From the NCBI GenBank assembly GCA_025526995.1, contig JAHLKG010000018.1, forward strand, positions 496,001 to 560,000: a stretch of 64,000 bases of DNA. The letters run 5' to 3'. The position numbers and the translations under genes were made by a program. Source of the DNA: Powellomyces hirtus (lineage: Eukaryota; Chytridiomycota; Chytridiomycetes; Spizellomycetales; Powellomycetaceae). Shown here piece after piece: positions 32,272 to 46,500 of this stretch (within the stretch, counting starts at the first letter, position 1; each line of letters opens with the position of its first letter). The notes beneath the pieces are model-generated. The model was not told the origin of the DNA and did no database searches. It saw nothing but the letters and a program-made list of their open reading frames with translations.

Positions 32272-32631
32272 TGTGCGTAGACGTGGGCGTACTCAATTGG
32301 AGGGGGAAAGGCAGGAGGAGTCTCATCGCCCGTACATACTTGTCATATATGTGGAGAAAAGAGCAGCAGGATCCATAAGCGGTCCCTATCTGATCTATGT
32401 AAATACACTCTAATAAAGTAATCTAGGATCATCCATACGAAGTATCATGAACGCGTTTTCGAAGCTGCTCCTTTGGCGTGTCGCTGTGCTGTCATGCGTT
32501 GACAATGATGGCTTTCGAGGAGATTGATCCATCGGAACGGGCTTGTTCCGGAAAAAGACGTTCGCTAGAGACTAGCCGACAAGAGCCAGCAGTCTGAATT
32601 CCAGAGGCTACTAGACAAATAGAGGACTGCC
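32272..32631. other. convergent 3' regions, no gene seen
   Basis: This lies between the stop codons of the alpha/beta hydrolase (+) and the FSH1-like gene (-). AATAAA-like strings occur near 32410. Confidence 0.4.
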
Positions 32632-33487
32632 TCATTGCGTTTCAGCCTCTCCCGAATCAAGCGGCGCGGAGTTTGTGAATTGTCCGACAAACTCTTTGTA
32701 GGTGCGCCGGTGTGTCGCGTTTGTGGGAATGAAATGGCCCCCGTCATGAACCATTGTCTGCGGGTCTTTGAACATTGCTCGCAACGCTTCGCTACGAGCC
32801 GGCGGAACCCAAGCATCACTACGTCCCATGACGTGCAAAGAAGGAACGGTTGGCAATGCCGCCAGCATTGCCCCATGTGCCGGGTCATGTGGGAAAAACC
32901 CACTGCAATGAATGGAGAACCGTGGCGGCGGATCCAACGACGGCAGAACAAGAGCAGCCATTGTGGCGCCTTGCGAGAACCCAAGGATTCCATCAAAAGG
33001 CGGCGATGCTTTCGACCATATCTCCGTTAGTTCGGCGATTGAGTCTTCCAGCTTCGAAGGCAGGGTAAATGGTCTCCACCAAGTCCGCGGACCCATTTCG
33101 TCCACGGGAGCTAGCCGTGATAGGGAAAGCGTTTAGCAGCTCATTGAAGGACCTTGAGGACACATGCGGACGAAGACAAACTTACCATTAAGATCAACTG
33201 ACGCAGCGGAAGCGACCGGTGGAATTTCTTCCTTTGGAACGACGTGTGGTGCACTTACAAATTCTTGATGAGAGAGAGTTAGTACGGTTGACCATCGACC
33301 TATGCCTTGTCCTATAACATGGAAATGGAGGGTGCCCACCAAAATCAGCAATATTCTTCAGATCCTTCCGCATAACAGCAAGGCGGGACCGAAATACGTT
33401 CGCATTCTGCGTATACCCGTGCAGACAAAGAATTCGAAGACGCTGAGCAGTGGCCCGCGGTGCGGCAGATGGAGTTCCTGCGCTCAT
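32632..33487 (-). CDS. FSH1: FSH1-family serine hydrolase
   Basis: Three exons on the minus strand (33487-33340, 33263-33186, 33110-32632) give 234 residues; phases close. Seen: LRILCLHGYTQNANVFRSRL at the N-terminus (oxyanion strand), FVSAPHVV, WWRPF, the nucleophile elbow GILGFSQGA (Ser 121), VMGRSDAWVPP (Asp 174) and VHDGGHFIP (His 201). Length and motif order are those of the Fsh1/Fsh2/Fsh3 and OVCA2 group of small alpha/beta hydrolases; the yeast proteins are probable esterases of unknown natural substrate. The GTG at 33502 is in frame but the ATG at 33487 is preferred. The gene shares a 309-bp promoter region with the divergent RRM gene. Confidence 0.92.
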
Positions 33488-33796
33488 TTCAAGTATATTC
33501 ACGGAAAGGTTCTTATCTGAGGTTCGTTGTCAAGTGTTCTAGTATAAATTTCAGCGACGAATGGGGAAAAAACAATGACGTCGGAAAGCGGGAAAGCGTG
33601 AGCGGGCAGAGTGGCTTGGCGATGTGGCTGGTTGGCTGCAGCCAATGTGGCACGTGACGTCGGTGGCTCGGAAGTTGCCACCCTTGCGCTGAAAAAGATT
33701 TCAGCAACCGACCGACTTCACATTTCTCCTACCCGCCCTTTCTCCTACCCGACCTTTCCCTACCCAACCTTTCATCGCCCATTAACACAATACACA
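33488..33796. promoter_or_regulatory. bidirectional promoter of FSH1-like and RRM genes
   Basis: It contains a perfect 14-bp palindrome TTGGCTGCAGCCAA (33632-33645), which presents a CCAAT box on each strand, then CACGTGACG (33651-33659), CGGAAGTTG (33669-33677) and TTGCGCTGAAAA (33684-33695). Three of these strings recur at 11813-11855 upstream of the split-SH3 gene. A pyrimidine-rich leader with TACCC repeats follows up to the RRM start. Confidence 0.6.
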
Positions 33797-34320
33797 ATGC
33801 TTCCTCTCTTCCGCCCCGTTTCCCTCCTCGCTCCTCGTGCTCTCGGCATCTCCGCCCTTCAGTTCTCCACCAAGAGAATCTTTGTCGGAAACCTCCCTTG
33901 GGCTGCTCAAAACGAGGACCTTACCACGCTCTTCGCCAAATACGGAGAGGTCAAAGGAACCAGAATCATGATTGACCGCAACACTGGACGCTCGCGCGGA
34001 TTTGCTTTCGTCGAAATTGACGAGGAGGCTGCTGAGAAGGCCATTGAGGGTCTGAACGGATATGACCTTAAGGGTCGTGAATTGAGGGTATGCTTCCCTA
34101 GTACGGTTTCTGTAATGATCCGCAGGTGCTAACATGATATTATCGCTAGGTTAACGAGGCGACCCCTATGGAGGACCGTGGTACTGGTGGTTCTGGCGGT
34201 TATGGCGGAAACCGTGACGGTGGCTACAGAAGCGGTAACCGTGACGGCGGCTACGGTGGTAACCGTGACGGCGGCTACGGCGGTGACCGCCGCGGCGACC
34301 GAGGTGGCCGCGACTTCTGA
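33797..34320 (+). CDS. glycine-rich RRM protein with mitochondrial-type presequence
   Basis: Two exons (33797-34087 and 34150-34320) give 153 residues. Residues 1-27 (MLPLFRPVSLLAPRALGISA and following) are Arg/Leu/Ser-rich without acidic residues, as expected for mitochondrial import. One RRM follows, with RNP2 IFVGNL and RNP1 RGFAFVEI. The tail is Gly/Arg/Asp/Tyr-rich with repeats of GGYGGNRDG. The pattern is that of small glycine-rich RNA-binding proteins of plants and fungi that act as RNA chaperones; a mitochondrial site is inferred from the presequence. Confidence 0.9.
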
Positions 34321-35060
34321 ATCCAGTGAACTTCTTGCCGGATTGCCCTGTTCACTCACCACCACGAATGTTACAAAAGCCACATTTCGAATCCCCCATT
34401 CCTAAGTACTGTTAATACACTCCACCGATCAGTGAACACACCGAAAAGAAAGAGCTTCCAGCGGCCGAGGAATTCATTGATCACCCGAGATATTCCTTCA
34501 CTTTCCTTTCAAAACCGGCCTGCATGTTTGCGATGCAGACAGTCGTCCGTGTCCTTGACATAGATTGACGAGTTTCTATTTTATTCTATTCTCCCCTCTG
34601 TGATATCATAACTCCAATGTATCCGGTGCTTGTTGTAAATCGTTAATACTTTGTGTTCGTATCAAACATCCAGCATCTCGTGTTTGATCTAAGGTTGAAA
34701 GAAATTTATTCACAGAACAAAAACATACGATGACTTAAACGCCAGCTAGCACAAGGGGGTCAGTAGGTCAAGCGCCAGCCACAGGAGGTAAGGTGCTGAA
34801 GTCGCGGTTATCCATATATACAATGCACCCATTTCGAGAGCTCCATCGATAAACTTCTTCTCGGAGAACAACTTGTGAATCCACGCCCAAGAAACAAGAA
34901 CTCGTCTCATCGAACTACGTCGAGAGAGAATTCAGAGAAAGGACCCTGCATATGAGATTTTTTTCGGTTGATTTTTGCAATTTTGCTTTTCGCTTCTGTT
35001 CGCCCAAGGCCTTACGAAAGGAAGTATTCAAAGGTTCGATTGGAGAGCAGTTCCTTCCAA
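34321..35060. other. convergent 3' regions, no gene seen
   Basis: About 740 bp between the RRM gene and the stop of ATG8 on the other strand. It is T/A-rich, with no supportable gene. Confidence 0.4.
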
Positions 35061-36334
<1,274 letters not shown>

Positions 36335-39300
36335 TTACCGTTCACGCGACGACGAGCCTGGAGGCGGCGGCGGCGGAACGCTATGTGCAGGAGCGTTGCT
36401 GTTGCTGTTCAAGTTGTTCTGATTGTTTCCGGAACCCGGCGGGCGCGGTGGAAATTGTCGCGGAGGACTCTAAAGTATAATAACATGCATTAGTATCATC
36501 GGAAACAACCAGGCGTCGCTTTTTTTATGCTCTCACCTGACGACCAGAATACGGAGCGCTAATGTCGTTGTTGCCATGATAAAGTGGCGGACCTCCTCGT
36601 GTAGGTACCCCTTGGTGGGGCGCAGACTGGAATCCTGAATCTCTGCCCATTCGCAGAGGCTAAAACGCATCCCGGCTTAGAACCCAACATACATAAAAGA
36701 TGCTTCTCCCGCCGATCGTGACATACCCGCCGTCCATATGGTTCCATACGATCTATTCCTCTGCTGATGTTTGGATGGAGCTCGCCCGGTCCCCTGCGGG
36801 AATGCAAACTGTATCAACATGGTCAGAGCAGAAAAGGATTCACCATTCAGATAAGGTTCCTTTGACATAAACGAATACTCTCGGTCACACACCTTTCGCT
36901 ACCCTGCATTTCATTCGGACGCGAATCTGGAGGGCCACGCGGAAGACCTTCAGGCGCCATGAGCATTCTCCCTTGCTGAGCTCCTGGGCCTGGACGGCCA
37001 TTCACACGATGTGTTTCATCGTGCATGCGTTCGTCTTGGTGTCGTTGGGGCACGAAGGAGTCTTGCCGTTGAGATGGAGGTCCTTCCCCAGGCGGCGGAA
37101 GAAGCGGCAAGGAGGGTCGATCATCTGCCCTTCTTCTCCCGTCCATGCTTGAAGGGCCTCCTGCGCTCCTTCGCGGAGGCGGCTGAAGATATCCGTCACC
37201 AACTGGAGGTCCACGGCGTGAGGGAGCATTGCCAAGCCTGTCACGCTCGATGGGGGGCTCACGGAGGCGTACATCTGAACGCGTATCATCCGTCATATGT
37301 CTGTTGCCACGGTCCCCGCGCGGCATTGGTATGTCTCGTCGAAATGGTCCTCCCTGGTTTGGAAAAGGTTCCTCTATTCTTGATGAAGAAGGAAAGGAAT
37401 CGCGGCGGATTGGCCGGTGGATTGGGCCAATGGGATCCCGTTCCCGACCAAAGCCAGATCGATTGAGATCATTTCGCCGCTGATGCGTTGGCCCCTCAGG
37501 AGGGGGCCCCGAGGGTTGAAGGTCCAACGCCCTTTTGTTTTCCGCGCGCTTCGTTATGCCATCTCTGTTCCGAGCAGATTGCTCGGGACGCTGCTGGTCC
37601 TGATTCACTCTGTCAACTTCTCTTTGCACCATCACCGGGTTGGGCGGCAAGCTCGGTCGAATTGCGTTACTGTCCCGGGTGTGGACCGCCGGGGCCTGAG
37701 TGGTAGCAATTGCCATGCGGCCGCCGTCCACCTGAGCAAGCCGTGATGGGTGCACACTGGCTGCTCCTATCGATGGATTGGCGTGGCTGACGAATATGGG
37801 AGATGGCGCGGGTTCTTCGTGGACTACTTCCCCAATTGGTGCTTGTTTCGCTATCCCAGCCGTAACATGACGATCCGGCCGGCGCGGCTCCAGCAACCTA
37901 CGCAAAGTTCATTATAGATCGCCTCGACGGTTGCTGAGACTACCAAAGGATTACCGTTCTTTGCTTGGCTCAGCGCGAGCGTCAGAATCTGCATTATGTT
38001 TGTAAGATGTAGGAGAAGATCTTCCCGAGTTCGTTTTCTCGGTGCGTGGAGGAGCCGGAGATGCCGAAGCGAGAAGTTTGCAAATTGGCGGTCCAAGGTC
38101 AGAAGCAACTTCCTAGTTTGAGTGGTTAGTAAAAGTGTTCGACGCTTGTGAATATTTGACGCGTAAGAGCACCCACTTCGCCGTCAATCTCAAGATTCAG
38201 TATGCGGCCCTGCTTTCTTTGGGTGTTGGTTGGCAATGCTAAAACTCTGCCTTGGTGCACCTCGCAGCTGCTCCCCAATAAGAATCAGTACTTCTGTGAA
38301 AGCCTGCCCAATAAACAAGAAGCAAAAACATACTCCGTTTCCCATTTCATCCTGAACGCATTGTTGGACGTCGAGTTCCAAGAAGCTCTGCAGGATCCAA
38401 TATCGCTTTGCATGCGCGCAAAACCTGGTACATTGATGACTAATCAGAAGCGATTCTGGGCAAGCTACCACTCCACACAGAAAACTGACCACAGAAGCGT
38501 CTGCTGTTTTTCACCATGAACAACAAGAAAACATCACGCGCAGACTTTCATTGTATCGTTCAGAAAATGTTGTAAGCCGAAATTGCAAAGAAGCAGATTC
38601 AGATACTCACATGGAATGCTGCGCTCAAGGTAGAAGATATCTCAGAAGTCGTGACAAATACACCCTGTTTGGCAAGCATCCATCAATATCATTCACATCT
38701 TTCACTGAAAAAAACAACCCCCCTTACCTGGGCTCGGGACTGCAGCAAGATGTCATTCGACGGCACAAACAGTATGAAATACCGCGCGAGTATTGCCATT
38801 TCACCGTCTACGAAAAGACAATCATGAGGATAACGAGGCAGCATGCTTCATGTTTCCAGGCGTAACGTACCCTTGGAGGCTTCATTCGAAGGCTCAAATT
38901 TGGAACGACGGTGTTGACCGTGGGAGGTCGCCCCCAGGTCATCTCTCTCTCGCTTTCGTTTAAGTTCGCCCACGGAAGATTCCGCAAACGACCCAATTTT
39001 CGGACCGAGCCGTTCAGTGATTGGGGATGCACGAGATCCAGATGGGACATCAGCAACTCGGCCGACAATGGGAGCTACATTTGCAGAAGGACGGGCCGCT
39101 ATTTCGTCGTCAACGACAATGCCAAGGGCTTTCAGGCGTTCAGGGTGTACCATCGGTGCTCCGGGTGCCAGACTGGTGGTGTTAAAGCTTGAGGGATTCT
39201 TGCGAGACTGCAGTTCTGTAAGACGCTGATCGGATCCCTTTCCAAAGAGAAGAGGTATCACGTCATGGAACATCAATTCGTGAGTTCGGATGCTTTCATT

Positions 39301-41006
39301 AAGCAATGGGATTCCAGTACGACAGGCAACCGACAGTGAAACTTAATCGACTTCCACTGTTCAGTACTGCGAACTCCTCTTCAGATCAATGCAGTTAAGC
39401 TTCGTGTCAATCGCCATCAACGATGATTTGGCCTTCGGTAGGGCGTGGTCACAAGGGCATTGGGCACGTCGTCACAATGCTTGTCCTTTGCGTACGACCA
39501 TTCACAAATTTCACACGTACGTGGGCCAGGGGGCCTCCAAAAACCACGCAATCCACCCCGTCGCGAAGAAGAACTGCATGCGGTTCACCGGTGAAGGGGA
39601 CCAGGTCTGTACCTTATGTGAATCACCAGTCGTGATTGGTAACCGCTTTCGATCCAATGCGGCTTCATGAGGAGAAGCCCGAGAAGTTCCATTCTGGTGA
39701 GTCTCTTTCGCATCCCGGTCGTGAGGTCGAATTCTTCCATCACGACCCAAATTTTCACGAGGCGGTCCATTGTCTTTGCTGGGGGGCACAGACGAACCTG
39801 CTTGAGATAGAGACGACATACCACCGTGATTTTGTGTTTTGAGATGTTCGTTGTGAACCTGATCACGAGGAGGCCTGTCCATTTCAACTGGTTTGCTGTC
39901 CCTCTGCCGCGGGTTCTGGTCCGGCTCGATCGACTGTCGCGGGGATTTATGGGCATGATGTACCTGTCTCCGGACATTCTCGTCCGCATGACGTGCTCCG
40001 TGACGCGGTACAACATCCTGCCGGATCTCTCTACGCGGAGATCGATTCACGTGGTCTCGCCCAGAATCGCTACTATTGCGTCCCCGCGCTTCTGAAGAGA
40101 CCGTTGTGGACGAACGAGTGTTAGAAGCGTTCGCTTTAGCTTTAACACATTCTGATGAAGATTAATACACCGCAGTTTAGCAATGTGAAAAGCTCTTCCA
40201 TCACTAGAGTAGCGTGCGCTTTCAGTCTCACCTGCGCGCTTATCAGGGGTTACCCGATCGGATGTAATATCATGTCCGTTTCCAACAGCCGCAGTATGGT
40301 GGGAATTTCTCCTCACCACCTCTCCTGGCCTGGTATCTCTTATCATTTTGCTTGTTGGAGCCCGGGCACTTTCTTCTGATCTCCGGGGCGTTTGCGGCCG
40401 TGGGGATCGAGATCGCTCAGAAGGTCGGTCTTCGCGATTCGAGTGGCGTCGAATGACCCGCCCTCCAACCTCCCTTTCCCGATGCCAATCTCTCTCCCGA
40501 TCTCTGTCCCTATCCCTGTTCCGGTCCCGTTCCCTGTCCCTGTCTCTATCTCGAAGTCTGTCCCCGTCCCTTGGTCTGAACCGATCTCTGTCCCGGTCCC
40601 GATCTCGTCCGCTGTCTCTAGGTTCGGGTCTCCAAGAGTCCGGTCCCTCCCGCTCCTTAGTGGCTGGCAGCGTTGCGGGTTTTGCGCTGCCCTCCGACGC
40701 GTGAGTTCTCACTCGCGTCGGATCCGGTTCGCCGTCTTTCGGCAGCTTTTTGGGTGGTTCGTCGACAATATCACGGCTCGCCCGATCTTCCTGTTCAGTT
40801 ACCTCCTGCGTCAATGGAGGCACGCTATCCGATCTGTTTGTTACATTGTCTCAGCTCAAAAACGTTGCAGGCCGGAAATACGGGAGGATCTCCGGATCTT
40901 ACTCGTGCAAACTTTCAGGAACGGCACTCTTTGCTTCAGCAAAGTCAAAGTCTAGCTCGTCATCCTCGTTTCCCAGAATGTCATCAAGAATGTTAATGGT
41001 TCCCAT
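36335..41006 (-). CDS. large Arg/Asp-Arg/Glu-rich nuclear-type protein, unknown function
   Basis: Starts at ATG 41006 (MGTINILDDILGNEDDELDF) and ends near TAA 36337-36335 (…PPPPPPGSSSRER). Main exon blocks seen on the minus strand: about 40830-40230 (RDRDRDRERDRNRDRD repeats, RS-type motifs), about 40090-39560 (Arg/Pro/His/Asn-rich), about 39290-38870 (RTHELMFHDVIPLLFGKGSD and ERLKALGIVVDDEIAARPS), several short exons at about 38810-37900 that look folded and helical (RYFILFVPSNDILLQSRAQ, FLELDVQQCVQDEMGN, LDRQFANFSLRHLRLL, NIMQILTLALSQAKNG), then a long Pro/Arg/Gly-rich tail (37870-36900). RD/RE dipeptide runs are typical of splicing, polyadenylation or transcription-elongation factors. I do not recognise the folded core. 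It could be two genes, but I see no internal start or stop that forces this. Confidence 0.55.
40465..40620 (-). repeat. Arg-Asp/Arg-Glu dipeptide-coding simple repeat
   Basis: A 6-bp period (GATCGG/GACCGG-like on the coding strand) encodes about 25 RD/RE dipeptides. Codons vary, so selection for the dipeptide rather than recent slippage is likely. Confidence 0.75.
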
Positions 41007-41752
41007 GGTCGGAGTAGATATGCACCACCAGCAGTTGAAGGTTGAACGATTAGATTGCTGACGATAGCGGCACCAGACTTCCTAAGCCAGGTTGCAGGGA
41101 TCAGTTGGATCGCTAGCGGTTGTAGCCGGTCGTATGGTAATGATATAGTGCTCTGTGAGTTAGATATTGAGTACTAGTCGTAAGGGGAGATTGGTGGGAA
41201 CTCGCAATGGCAGCACTGCGCTCGCAGCTTGTCTGTCGATACTAGCGAGTAGACTATCGAGCGTCTGGATGAAGTTGGCTGCTGAGGGTGCTGTGAATCG
41301 AATGAATGGGTGCTGTGCCTCCGTTTTGTTCATTCGCCTATGTGTACTAGATCTAGGGAAAGTGCCTTGAAATAGCATGGATGCGAGTCTAAAACTGTCA
41401 CTTGAACACTGTCAATTATGTTATTGACAGGGGAGTTACATGTACCGGGGCAGCCAAAAAAGTAACATTGAAGAAGGATTTGGGACACTGTTCTATAACG
41501 GCTTAGAATTGATTCTGCTGCGGGTATTTGTGAAAGGTATATATCTATGGTCACAGCGCAGGCAGTATGGCGAAGACAATATCACTGACCCGTGCTTTTC
41601 GGTAGCGCCCACTTTGAGGAACAAGACATTACTTGACACCAGCTACCACTAACTGTGGCAGACTCCGCAGGCCCTATTTGGAACTGTGACTGGTTCTCGC
41701 AGCTGGTCTCGTCCTTGTTCTTTGGTGAAAATTTCTTCCCGACCAGGTGCCC
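41007..41752. promoter_or_regulatory. divergent promoter region of the RD-rich and LysM genes
   Basis: About 745 bp; only chance reading frames. No recognisable gene. Confidence 0.4.
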
Positions 41753-43125
41753 ATGGCGTTCTTTGTAATGTCACCAAGAACTCACCATAGCCACAAAGAA
41801 AACCGACAAGGAGCCGCTGCCCTTTATGACATACAAGACCCTTGGGCCGAGGAAAAAGTCCGGTGCCCAGTACTCGGGGCGGTGCTTCCTCCTGCCGCAG
41901 ATGGCGCCCACTCGCATGTCGGTGGTACATACGAAGAAGAGGAGGTCGAAGCAATGGGCGGCTCTGTAGATCCATCGGAGTCCTTCGAAGAAGCTACCGC
42001 TCCAATGAACGACGACATTGAATGGTGGGAGAAGAGTGTCGGACGGCCACCACGGCAGCCGGAATGGAAGGCATCACCTCCACACGCCGTTACACCCTGC
42101 CCTTTCGCCACGCCACCTCGCTCTCAAACCCCGTCCCATTCTGCTTCTGCATCCCCGGTCAGGAAGCGATCAACTGATATCGATCGAGCAAACGCAGTCG
42201 CCGCTATCGGTCCTGCGGGAATTCCTACGGACACGTTCCCGACTGCTTCAACCACAGCAACGCGCCCCATAAGCAGCATGCCTTTGCGCAGGCTATCTTT
42301 CGGCAAGGACTTCCATCAGAATGCTTCTCCTTCGGGCGCTGTCCACGTCATCAGGAAATCAGACACGCTTGCAGGAATCGCCGTGCTGCATCGCGTTACG
42401 GTCAGTTGGGCGGAAAGGGCACGAAGAGACGCTGCCGCTGAAGATGTGCTAACATCTTTCGGTTGCAAAGGTTGCGGAACTCAAAGCTGCCAACCGTCTA
42501 TGGAATGAATTAGATTTCCTACTCCGCTCTCACCTCATCATCCCCAAATGCCGTCTCACACCATCGGAACATCCGCCAGGAGATGTTGCCGGATCTTTTC
42601 CTTTCCCAGATTCGCTCGGTGAACTCAGTCGCTCACGGTTAGCGCCAGCAACTGAATCGCCGTCAGTAGCTAGCACCACCTCTCCGCGACCAACAACATC
42701 AACAACCACCGAGGCCTTCCTCGCTTCTCTTGACAGAGACATTGCTGCTACTCTCTCTGCTCTCGGCCACACCCCGCCCGACGTGGACGCCCCGCGCATT
42801 GGCCGCGTGTTTCCAAATACTTCTAACAGACGATCTGCCGCCTCGACCCCGCGACATACAATCGGCTCATGGGACAATGTTCTACCGTGTTCGACTGCCG
42901 CGAAAAACATGGATCATACGTCAAACCGGCCAATCACATGGATATCCAGGTAGGTGTCACCCTTGCACAATGTTTGCCATCGGTAACGGCCAGACTCTGA
43001 CCACCTCTCCCAGCAAACTTAAACATTTGCGCGACGAGCTACTCCCTGCAGCACAGGAGCCCCAGTACAGATATCATCACCCAAGCAGTGGGTACGCGCG
43101 CGTGCAAACTACGGAAGGATCATGA
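41753..43125 (+). CDS. LysM-domain protein without signal peptide
   Basis: Three exons (41753-42400, 42471-42949, 43014-43125) give 412 residues; phases close. A single LysM domain spans about residues 196-245, interrupted by the first intron: HVIRKSDTLAGIAVLHRVT then VAELKAANRLWNELDFLLRS and HLIIPKC. The N-terminal 190 residues are Pro/Ser/Glu-rich with no signal peptide or membrane segment, and the C-terminal part is Ser/Thr/Pro-rich. The DT..IA..H.VTVAELK..N.LW pattern is that of intracellular eukaryotic LysM proteins (LYSMD type), not of secreted chitin-binding effectors. Function is unknown. The start at 41753 is the first in-frame ATG; an upstream exon cannot be excluded. Confidence 0.78.
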
Positions 43126-43557
43126 GTAGCGAATTCTTAGCAAGTGGGAATATGCCTTTTCGCAAAACGTATTCGACAAGATTGGCATCGCTACTCTACG
43201 TTGACCTCATCACGTCAGCCATCAACTCCTCATCAAACAAGTTGGTTTCCGCGTTTCCAGCGCTATCGCGAGTTAGCCCTGCCTGATACGGGTAGACTAA
43301 ACTATCACTATTGCACTTGTCATGTGCATAGATATGCTAGGAAATCAGCTTAGGAGCTCATAGTCGCGATGGCAGGCTTAAAAGCCTTTAAGGACGCAGC
43401 TTTGAAGGCCTTGCTTCCCCTCTATGATTATCAGCCCATGTGATTACATGTATATCAGAGGCAAATTATATTTCTTGTTTACACGGCAGCACCAGACTTA
43501 TCAAAGACGAGACTATGATGAAATAATGGGCCGGGGGATAGATTGCGCAAGATCAAC
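43126..43557. other. convergent 3' regions, no gene seen
   Basis: This lies between the LysM gene stop and the UFD2 stop on the other strand. Confidence 0.4.
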
Positions 43558-46500
43558 TCATAATTCCATGGGGTCTGAGCGCCCGCCATCCTTCTTGGAG
43601 CGCTTCCACTGCTGAATCTTGGTTCGAAGTTCGTCGTCTGTGTACACAGATGAGGAAGGAATTAGTTAGGACAGACTTCTCCGTTTCCATTTATTACTTA
43701 CGATGACGGTCCAGCAAGCACTCACTTGTTACTACTTGTTCGATGGTCAGGGGCTGGCGATTGAACTGCAACCAAGCTCGGCGTTTAGTCAGAGCGGCTC
43801 AACGGAGACAGAAGCGTAAAGCTACTTACAGGATCATGTGCATCTGACAGCAAGTGGGATTTGATTGTCGATCGATCAATCGACAAGCCACTTGTTGGCA
43901 ATATGACGGGGTCTTCCATTGTGTGATATAGTAGCGGGTCTGCGCAAAATGACATAACAAAGTCAGTAACCGCTTCCTCAGGGGCAGAAGAGGACGTGAC
44001 ATTACCAAGGTATTCATCTGGCACATCGCCCAATTCCTCCTCTTCGGCCTGGGTGGAGCGTATGGTGGCCTCGACTTTGTCAACAAACTCTTCGAGAATC
44101 CGCAACTCGCTCTGAGGTTTGTGTGAGTACAAGGCCGTGCGATGAAAGATCGCGACGGAATGAAGCAATGTGCTTTCGAAACGTACAGAATTCTTGAGCA
44201 TGTTTTTGATCAAAATGCCTTGAGCGCGAAGAAAAAGCTCTTTGCGATATGATCGCTCGTCTTTGGCCACGGCGGAGACAAATTCTGAACGATGGGAAAG
44301 GTGTATGTAGATCTCGATGAGCTCCTTCAACAGCCGTTTTGGCTCGAATCGGTACTTTTCAGGATTCTTGACCTTTTAAAATGCAAGGAAGAGCCTGGTC
44401 AAAACCTGCACGTAATATCACGCATGAGGAGCCTCCAGAACATACCTTCAGGTCCGTACACTTGGGACCAACCATTGCCGCAAGGTTGTAATCAAGCATG
44501 GCCGCCAGTCTCTCCACAATTTCAGGTTGCATAAATGGCTGTACAATGTCCGGGTTGGCGGTCATGTACTGAAGCATATGCACAGTCTCATTTCCGAGAG
44601 ACATGTAAGATGTGGCTTGCCCTTCGAGTTGTTTGAGGAATCCAACGCGTTCGTCGCGTTGTGATTGCTGCTCTTGAGTGACGGTAGGCTGCAGAGGATA
44701 CATGAGCCGCTAAGTCAAGCTACGTTGAGATGAGTAACACCTACGGGAAGTGGATCCGCAAGCTCTATCTGCAACTGCTGGATTTGCTTGAGTTTGGACA
44801 ACGACTCATCCAAAAGGTATGTCGCGTCGTTCATCAGCAATGCAGCAAAACGAACAAAGAACTCGGTATTTCTGTTATTGGGAGATTCGTATCAGAATGG
44901 TATGACCAGTGGAACCTCAAAAACCCCAATATCTTACTGGCTTTGCTTGACAACATTTTTTCGGTGATCACTGTCCGTCCATATAGCCTTCAAGATTTGG
45001 GAGATATGGTAGCGTATGTTGAACTTATCATAAAACTGGCTGGACACGCCAGTGTGCTCGGCATCTACAGAGAATAAACGCGTCGTAGGAACAATGTTAG
45101 TTGTAAAGAGGCGAAAGTCTGGAGTACTGGTGAGAGAAGGAATGCATACCAACGTAGAACCTCATCAAATTGCTGACCAGCAGAGCCTTCGCAAGTGGGT
45201 GCGTGCACAGCACATCATCCAGGGTACCTCGACCCTCACCGGTCTCGGTTCGATAAAGAGGCCAAGTGAATGTGAACAGAATTTCGACGAACTTGCTCTT
45301 GAGATGAGGATTTTTCATGTAGCTCGGGTTTGCCAGGAAGGTCATTGTGAACGTTAGAAAGGCGTCGCGGGGAAGACCCTCGAAGGTAGGTCCTTCATAT
45401 CTGAGTAAAGGAAGCCAATTTTCAGCCCGTGGACGATTTACCATTCCGAGACCATCTTCAGTTTCGCCTTTACCTCATGACGAACAGATAAAAGTCGCAG
45501 ATGTCCTCGATAATCCATTCGGGGAGGATCGTGAAAGCCATCGGAGGAGGATTCGCGAGTTCATGGAACGGCAGCCTTAGAACAGAAAAATGCAGATGTT
45601 ACCCATCGCCGAAAACATATTGGGAGCTCAGGTGCGCAGCATACCCTTGAGTATCTCCTCGCGCAACGCGACCCCAGTTTATGTTGTCACCCTTGCCGGA
45701 CTGTGCTGGAGGGTGGTGGACAGATGGGTGATCCAGCACAGTGCATCTCAGCAGCCAAATCATCACTAGATCGTAGAAGTAAAGGGTATGCTCGATGGCA
45801 GAACGGTTGCGTAACGCGGTGTCCATGGCCAGCTTGTACGATATCATCTTGTCCAGTTGTGTCTAAAAGACGTGTGAAAGTGATCATCAGGAAAGGTTAC
45901 AATGCTCGAAAGGAAGAACGCCTCATCCTACTTGGAAACGCTTCAGCATCGTTTCGTTCATGATGCGCGCGGCTGGTGGCCATGCCCCAGAATCTCGCTC
46001 GACCTTGAGCTTCTCAACATGCTTGCGGAGTTCCTCCGTCTGCTTCACGATTTGCCCGAAGCTACGAATGCTGCTCATCAAGCCATAATGATGAAACCCG
46101 AGAGTCAGGAAAAAGACATCGGCCACAAAATGCGCCGATGTTGGCGATGGGTTCCGTTCTCGCCAATCTCGCAAGTACTGCTCATAGTGCTCCTTGTCGG
46201 CGTTGATTCTCGTTTGTTCGGATATATCGAGGCGATCCGAGTAACTGAAATAATCTGGATCAATCAGATGCAACTTGCTGTACTGGTTTTTCATCAATGG
46301 TTCAGCCATGCGGAGCGCAACCTGCAAGAGGTTGTACATGAAACCGTCCGACGATACTTCACGCATATCCACCTACTCCATGATTAGACCCTGAAAGTAA
46401 GGCGCGCGTCACGGCCCTGCGACATAGATATACCTGCATCCGTCCCCTCCTTATGTTTAAGTTCAGCACATATGAGAAGTATTTCAAAACGGCTTCCCTG

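Noticed and set aside
40392..40955. 187-codon frame on the plus strand with Ser/Pro/Val repeats
   Set aside because: Antisense of the RD/RE dipeptide repeat of the minus-strand gene.
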